A stretch of DNA of 64,000 nt from Brevibacterium antiquum (GTDB taxonomy: Bacteria; Actinomycetota; Actinomycetes; Actinomycetales; Brevibacteriaceae), in the NCBI RefSeq assembly GCF_016107655.1, contig NZ_JABASX010000006.1:62001-126000 (forward strand), given 5' to 3'. Of the stretch, positions 59,604 through 64,000 are shown in pieces. Under the pieces are notes generated by a model. The model did not search any database. It saw only the letters and a program-made list of their open reading frames with translations, and was not told where the DNA came from. The position numbers were made by a program, and so were the translations under genes. Each line of letters begins with the position of its first letter. Position 1 is the first letter of the stretch.

Positions 59604-60914
59604 TCAGGCACCATCGCCAATCGGTCTGGTTCTTGAACTCTCGAAGACCTCGAGCCTGTCGAGAGCACGGCCGAAACCTAGTGCTAGTTCCCGCAGCTGC
59701 TCATCGGTGATGACCAACGGGGGACGGATCTTCAGGACAGTCCCTGAACTGCCCGTTGAGCTCACGAGGATCCGCTCCTCATAGAGGCGCTCGACCATTG
59801 TCTTCGCTCGCCATGCTGCAGTTTGAGTTGAATCGGCTGCGGTCTCTGCAGTGCCGAGCACCTCGAAGTCGACTCCGACCATGAGCCCGTTCTGACGTAC
59901 CAGCGCAGGCAGCGTCGATCGGTCAATCTCCTTGACCAGGAGTTTTCTCAACATTGCTCCACCGTCATTGGCGCGAGTGGTCAGGGCACCGGATTCGAGT
60001 TCGGTGAGAACCACCTCAGCTGCGGCTATCGGCACTGCCGTCCCCGCGAACGTGTTGAAGTAGCGCTGTTGTGCACCAAAGGCTTCGAACACCTGGTGGG
60101 GGCCGAGCACGGCAGACACCGGCAGGCCGTTTCCCATCGGCTTACCCAGGGTGACGAGGTCGGGGACGACACTGAGTTGCTCAAATCCCCAGTTGGTTCC
60201 CGTCCGCCCGAATCCGGACTGCACTTCGTCAGCAATGTAGAGCCCGCCGAGTTCACGCACGGTACGTGCCGTCACCTCGAGTGACCGCGATTCGATGATC
60301 CCGTCGCTGGTCACTGCCGAGTCCAGAATGAAGGCTCCGAACGGATGACCTCGATCGTCTAGTTTCTCAGCCGCGTCTCGAAGAGCAGCGGCCAGCATTT
60401 TGTCGAATTCCGGGTGTCCCCAGGCCGGCAGCTCGAGTGTTTCGACATGCACGCCGATTCCGGGGCCCACAAGACTCGGAGAGATCGCGGCCACCGCCGA
60501 GGTGGTCCCGTGATAGGCGTGGTTTGTGACGATGACGCCGTCGCGGCCGGTGGCGTGTGCCGCCAACCGCAGTGCAAGGTCATTGGCCTCAGAACCGCTG
60601 CAGGCGAACACTACAGATTCGAGCGGTTCCGGAAAAGTCGCGACGAGGCGTTGCGCATAGTCGACAATCGCTGTGTCCACATACCGTGTGTGAACATTCG
60701 CACGCCCGAGCTGCACATCGACGGCCTGCCTGACCTCGGGCACTGAATGTCCGAGCACAGGAACGTTGTTGTATGCGTCGAGATAGCGGTTCCCATTGAC
60801 ATCGGTGATGGTGCAACCGGCAGCAGATTCGACGATGAGCGGACTGGAATAGAACGTCCGGTATGTCCCGCCTAGAACGCGCTCTCGCTTCGAAGTCACA
60901 GTCTGATCTGTCAT
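59604..60914 (-). CDS. Class III aminotransferase-fold PLP enzyme (phospho-lyase type)
   Basis: 436 residues. DEVQSGFGRTG with the PLP aspartate region near 228-238 and Lys258 in TLGKPMGNGLP as Schiff-base lysine are intact; SGSEANDLALRLA near 115 is the phosphate-binding loop. In the AGXT2L1/AGXT2L2 branch such enzymes are ethanolamine-phosphate or 5-phosphohydroxylysine phospho-lyases, and they are found next to or fused with APH-type kinases, as here. An ordinary omega-transaminase is the alternative. Divergent from the DhaK-like gene. Confidence 0.82.
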   Translation of the reverse strand: MTDQTVTSKRERVLGGTYRTFYSSPLIVESAAGCTITDVNGNRYLDAYNNVPVLGHSVPEVRQAVDVQLGRANVHTRYVDTAIVDYAQRLVATFPEPLESVVFACSGSEANDLALRLAAHATGRDGVIVTNHAYHGTTSAVAAISPSLVGPGIGVHVETLELPAWGHPEFDKMLAAALRDAAEKLDDRGHPFGAFILDSAVTSDGIIESRSLEVTARTVRELGGLYIADEVQSGFGRTGTNWGFEQLSVVPDLVTLGKPMGNGLPVSAVLGPHQVFEAFGAQQRYFNTFAGTAVPIAAAEVVLTELESGALTTRANDGGAMLRKLLVKEIDRSTLPALVRQNGLMVGVDFEVLGTAETAADSTQTAAWRAKTMVERLYEERILVSSTGSSGTVLKIRPPLVITDEQLRELALGFGRALDRLEVFESSRTRPIGDGA

Positions 60915-61093
60915 GGCACCTCTTCATCGTCGAACTCACGGATTCCAGTGCTCTGCCCCTCCACCTCCGCCATGGCCACTCTAAGTGCACTCGCATCGAC
61001 AGTGAAGCACTTCCCAGATCGCGGACCGAGGCACCTGTTGCCTGCACAACTCCCAACCGCCTGTTTGCCTCATTCCCTTGCACTCGACGTGAA

Positions 61094-61120
61094 ATCCTAT
61101 AGGATCTATGAAATAGGAAT
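61094..61120. promoter_or_regulatory. Three ATCCTAT half-sites in the divergent promoter
   Basis: ATCCTATAGGAT (61094-61105) is a perfect 12-bp palindrome; a further ATAGGAAT (61113-61120) repeats the half-site 14 bp on. It ends 19 bp before the kinase start, a place for a repressor. No regulator gene lies in the window part of this locus. Confidence 0.5.
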
Positions 61121-61138
61121 CAGTTCGAAGGGGAACTC

Positions 61139-62923
61139 GTGACCCGATTATTCAATGACCCGAATGACTTCGTCTCCGACATGTCGCGTGGTTTTGCGCT
61201 CGCCTCGTCTCGCTGGGTGCGAGCCGTCAACGGCGGAGTCGTGCGTTCCACCGCAGCAAATGAGCCGACGGTCTCGCTCGTCATCGGAGGCGGCAGCGGC
61301 CACTTCCCTGCCTTCTCCGGACTCGTCGGCCCGGGACTGGCGCACGGCACGGCCATGGGCAACGTCTTCGCCTCACCGTCGACGAAGCAGATCATGTCCG
61401 TGGCCCGCGCCTGCGACCAGGGCCGGGGCGTCCTCTTCAGCTACGGCAACTACGCCGGAGACGTCCTCAACTTCGACCAGGCCCAGGAACAGCTGCGGGC
61501 CGAAGGCATCGATGCGCACACGGTCGTCGTCACCGACGACATCTTCAGCGCCCCCAGCGGAGAGATCGAGAAGCGTCGCGGCATCGCCGGTGACCTCGTC
61601 GTCTTCAAGGTCGCCGGAGCCGCCGCCGAGGCGGGCCTCGATATCGCCGAAGTAGAACGGCTGGCTTCCCTGGCGAACGATCGCACCCGGTCGATCGGAG
61701 TCGCGTTCTCCGGCTGTACCCTTCCCGGGGCCGATGAGCCTCTGTTCACAGTGCCAGACGGGCAGATGGCCATCGGGTTGGGCATCCATGGAGAACCGGG
61801 GATCGACGAGGTCCCCCTCCCCAGCGCAATCCAGCTGGCCGAACTTCTCGTCGCACGACTCCTCGCCGAGGCACCCGATCGGTCGAAACGAGTTGTTCCC
61901 ATCCTCAACGGCTTGGGAACGGTCAAATACGAAGAGCTCTACCTTCTCTACGGACTCATCGACCCTCTACTCAGAGATGCCGGCTACGAGCTCGTCGATC
62001 CGGAGGTCGGTGAGTTCTGTACGAGCTTCGACATGGCCGGGCTCTCCCTCACCCTCCTGTGGCTCGACGATGAACTCGAACTGCTGTGGGCCGCTCCCTG
62101 CTCATCGGCCGCGTTCACCCGCGGGGAACTCGGGACCCCGCATCTGCCGACATGCCTCGCCGGACAGGACTTCCCGCAGGAACAGGTGAACACCGCAGCA
62201 CTGGCTCCCGCCTCGGCAGCTTCACAGCAGCTGGGCAGAGAAGCCTCCGCCGCCATCACGCGAATCGCCGCAGTCCTCGATGACGCTGCTGGTGAACTCG
62301 GTCGCCTGGACAGCGTTGCCGGAGACGGCGACCACGGAATCGGGATGCAGCGCGGATCGAAGGCAGCAGCACGCGCCGCAGCTGACGCAACCGCCGCCGG
62401 CCACGGTGCCGAGGCGGTATTGTCCGCGGCCGGTGAAGCCTGGGCCGACGTCGGAGGAGGCACCTCCGGAGCGATTTGGGGACGGATCATCGGCACACTT
62501 GCGGCAGGGTTCGCCGGCGACTCCCGCCCAACTCCCTCTTCGATGACTGCTGCCATCGATGCCGCAGTCGATGAAGTTCGCTCGTTCGGTGGAGTCGAGG
62601 TCGGCGAGAAGACACTTCTCGATGCACTCGTCCCCTTCGCCACCGAGTTCTCCCGTGCCGTCAGCTCCCCGGGCGACGACTCCACGCCGTTGGTTCTCGC
62701 CCGGGCGACCACGTGTGCCGCGCACGCAGCGACTCAGGCGGCCCAGTCCACTGCAGACCTCGTCGCGATGCGCGGCCGGGCCCGCTCCCACGGAGATCGA
62801 AGTGTGGGCACACCGGATCCGGGCGCGATCTCCCTGGCGATGATCGCCTCGGCGATTGCCGAACAGTTCGCCTCCGACACATCCATACCTGTACCTACCG
62901 AGCGAAAGGCAGCGCGATCATGA
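61139..62923 (+). CDS. DhaK-DhaL fused ketose kinase (dihydroxyacetone/erythrulose kinase)
   Basis: 594 residues. DhaK domain (1-335): IGGGSGHFPAFSGLVGPG, GNYAGDVLNFD and the covalent substrate-binding His217 in LGIHGEPGID. DhaL domain (about 365-580): VAGDGDHGIGMQRG with the Mg-ATP aspartates. ATP-dependent single-chain type. Followed by RpiB- and TPI-like isomerases, the gene set of tetrulose catabolism in mycobacteria (erythrulose kinases LerK/DerK), so erythrulose is the more likely substrate than dihydroxyacetone. GTG start with GAAGGGG upstream. Confidence 0.87.
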   Translation: MTRLFNDPNDFVSDMSRGFALASSRWVRAVNGGVVRSTAANEPTVSLVIGGGSGHFPAFSGLVGPGLAHGTAMGNVFASPSTKQIMSVARACDQGRGVLFSYGNYAGDVLNFDQAQEQLRAEGIDAHTVVVTDDIFSAPSGEIEKRRGIAGDLVVFKVAGAAAEAGLDIAEVERLASLANDRTRSIGVAFSGCTLPGADEPLFTVPDGQMAIGLGIHGEPGIDEVPLPSAIQLAELLVARLLAEAPDRSKRVVPILNGLGTVKYEELYLLYGLIDPLLRDAGYELVDPEVGEFCTSFDMAGLSLTLLWLDDELELLWAAPCSSAAFTRGELGTPHLPTCLAGQDFPQEQVNTAALAPASAASQQLGREASAAITRIAAVLDDAAGELGRLDSVAGDGDHGIGMQRGSKAAARAAADATAAGHGAEAVLSAAGEAWADVGGGTSGAIWGRIIGTLAAGFAGDSRPTPSSMTAAIDAAVDEVRSFGGVEVGEKTLLDALVPFATEFSRAVSSPGDDSTPLVLARATTCAAHAATQAAQSTADLVAMRGRARSHGDRSVGTPDPGAISLAMIASAIAEQFASDTSIPVPTERKAARS

Positions 62924-63375
62924 CCCTGCGAGTGGTCGTCGGATCCGACGACGCGGGATTCGACTACAAAGAGATCATCAAGTCCGACCTCGGAGATGAC
63001 GCACGCATCACCTCGGTGGTCGACGTCGGAGTCGACTCCGAGTCGCACACCTTCTACCCCTCCATCGCGACCACCGCGGCCGAAATGGTGGCCCGAGGCG
63101 ACGCCGATCGCGCGATACTCATCTGCGGCACCGGGCTCGGTGTCGCGATCGCGGCGAACAAGGTCAAGGGCATCCGAGCCGCCACAGCACACGACCCGTT
63201 CAGCGTCGAACGCTCGGTCCTGTCCAACGACGCCCAGATCCTCTGCATGGGCCAACGCGTCATCGGACTCGAACTCGCCCGTCGCCTGGCCCGGGAATGG
63301 ATCGGCTACACCTTCGATCCGACGAGCGCCTCAAATGACAAAGTGGCACAGATCAGCGCCTACGAGTCCCGCTGA
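62920..63375 (+). CDS. RpiB/LacAB family sugar-phosphate isomerase
   Basis: 151 residues. VVVGSDDAGFDYKE at the start and ILICGTGLGVAIAANKVKGIRAA with the catalytic cysteine and phosphate loop identify the family. In erythritol/erythrulose loci such proteins (EryI, DerI) interconvert erythrulose 4-phosphate and erythrose 4-phosphate. ATG 62920 overlaps the kinase stop (ATGA); an earlier in-frame start only re-reads the kinase gene. Confidence 0.88.
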   Translation: MTLRVVVGSDDAGFDYKEIIKSDLGDDARITSVVDVGVDSESHTFYPSIATTAAEMVARGDADRAILICGTGLGVAIAANKVKGIRAATAHDPFSVERSVLSNDAQILCMGQRVIGLELARRLAREWIGYTFDPTSASNDKVAQISAYESR

Positions 63376-63378
63376 TCC

Positions 63379-64000
63379 ATGACTGACACTTCCTCGCTCG
63401 CACGCTCTTCGCCACCGTCACCCGCTCTCCCGGACCGGCTCATCGGAATCAGTCTGAAGATGTACATGTCCCACGCGCAGACAGTGGACTGGGCCTACAG
63501 GGCCACCGAACTCACGCACGCCCACCCGGCAGTCACCTCCGGGGAGGCAGGGCTGGTCCTCCTCCCCCAGTTTCCGTCGATCCCCGCTTGTCTCGACGTA
63601 CCCGGCCCGCTGCAGATCGGGGCCCAGAACCTGTCCGCCGAGGATCCCGGTGCTTGGACAGGGGAGGTCTCCGGGGCCGTGCTTGCCGAACTCGGCTGCC
63701 GCTACGTCGAAGTGGGCCATGCCGAACGTCGTCGACACTTCCATGAGACCGATGACATCGTCCGCGCGAAGATCGCCGCCGCTCTGCGACTCGGGCTAGT
63801 CCCCATCCTGTGTGTGGGAGAGGAATCCAGCGGTACACCGGAATCTGCCGCCGCCGAGGTGGTCGCTCAGATCCGCTCGGCCCTGCCCACAACGGCCGGT
63901 GACCAGCCACCCGAGAGCGGCGTCGTCATCGCCTATGAACCTATGTGGGCGATCGGTGCGCAGCGGCCCGCCGCCCCGGATCACATCCTCGCCGTCTGCG
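63379..64000 (+). CDS. Triose-phosphate isomerase family protein, partial (runs off window)
   Basis: The first 207 residues. Instead of the usual N-x-K, the N-terminus reads ISLKMYM; the catalytic Lys is kept but Asn is lost, as in the L-erythrulose-phosphate isomerase branch (LerI/EryH). VEVGHAERRRHF has the catalytic His and AYEPMWAIGA the catalytic Glu. 3 bp after rpiB. Completes a kinase plus two isomerases route from erythrulose to erythrose 4-phosphate. Confidence 0.87.
   Translation, partial: MTDTSSLARSSPPSPALPDRLIGISLKMYMSHAQTVDWAYRATELTHAHPAVTSGEAGLVLLPQFPSIPACLDVPGPLQIGAQNLSAEDPGAWTGEVSGAVLAELGCRYVEVGHAERRRHFHETDDIVRAKIAAALRLGLVPILCVGEESSGTPESAAAEVVAQIRSALPTTAGDQPPESGVVIAYEPMWAIGAQRPAAPDHILAVC

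Overview
The window comes from a high-GC actinobacterium. Codon use is strongly G/C-ending, GTG starts are frequent, and stop/start overlaps (ATGA, GTGA) are common. The gene set (copper amine oxidase beside an amine permease, MHS-type transporters, many small catabolic operons each with its own regulator, an Arr-type rifampin ADP-ribosyltransferase) would suit a soil or dairy organism such as Brevibacterium, but that genus is an inference and was not tested. No rRNA, tRNA, CRISPR array or intact insertion sequence was seen.

Layout. 1-3.2 kb: tail of a DUF2891 protein, aspartate ammonia-lyase, a flavin monooxygenase. 3.5-9.9 kb: a LysR regulator divergent from a RidA / DUF1028 / M20 amidohydrolase / MHS transporter / aldehyde dehydrogenase operon. 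10-14.7 kb: TetR, APC permease and TPQ copper amine oxidase. 14.8-19.7 kb: two uncharacterised proteins, then a POT peptide transporter and a YtcJ-like amidohydrolase. An exact 16-bp palindromic element upstream of the POT gene also occurs in the LysR/RidA promoter, tying the two loci into one predicted regulon. 20.2-22.5 kb: a visibly AT-richer restriction-modification cassette (winged-helix protein, m5C methyltransferase, unrecognised putative nuclease), probably acquired.

22.7-34.1 kb: a six-gene acyl-CoA operon (two family III CoA-transferases, class I fumarase, two acyl-CoA dehydrogenases, MaoC-like hydratase) facing a GntR regulator and a DctPQM TRAP transporter. A GntR-like palindrome, and a copy of its core, lie in the two promoters. 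The set fits import and CoA-dependent breakdown of a dicarboxylate, possibly a branched C5 acid. 34.2-37.1 kb: CPBP protease-like protein plus a two-component system. 37.5-44.6 kb: single genes, including a MerR regulator broken by frameshift and stop beside its aldo/keto reductase, a TetR/HXXEE pair sharing a 35-bp palindrome, an NRAMP-like transporter lacking the usual metal-site motifs, and arr.

44.6-48.1 kb: MarR-pirin-GNAT-CMD-threonine aldolase operon. 48.2-56.6 kb: a second GNAT, an MMPL transporter, and PucR divergent from HyuA/HyuB. 56.8-58.5 kb: a gene graveyard with an MFS head fused to an SDR tail, a decayed LuxR helix-turn-helix and a frameshifted periplasmic-binding-fold gene. 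58.5-64 kb: a small-molecule kinase / class III aminotransferase pair (hydroxylysine or ethanolamine kinase plus phospho-lyase type) divergent from a DhaK-DhaL kinase / RpiB / TPI-like operon of the tetrulose (erythritol, threitol) catabolic type; the last gene runs off the window.
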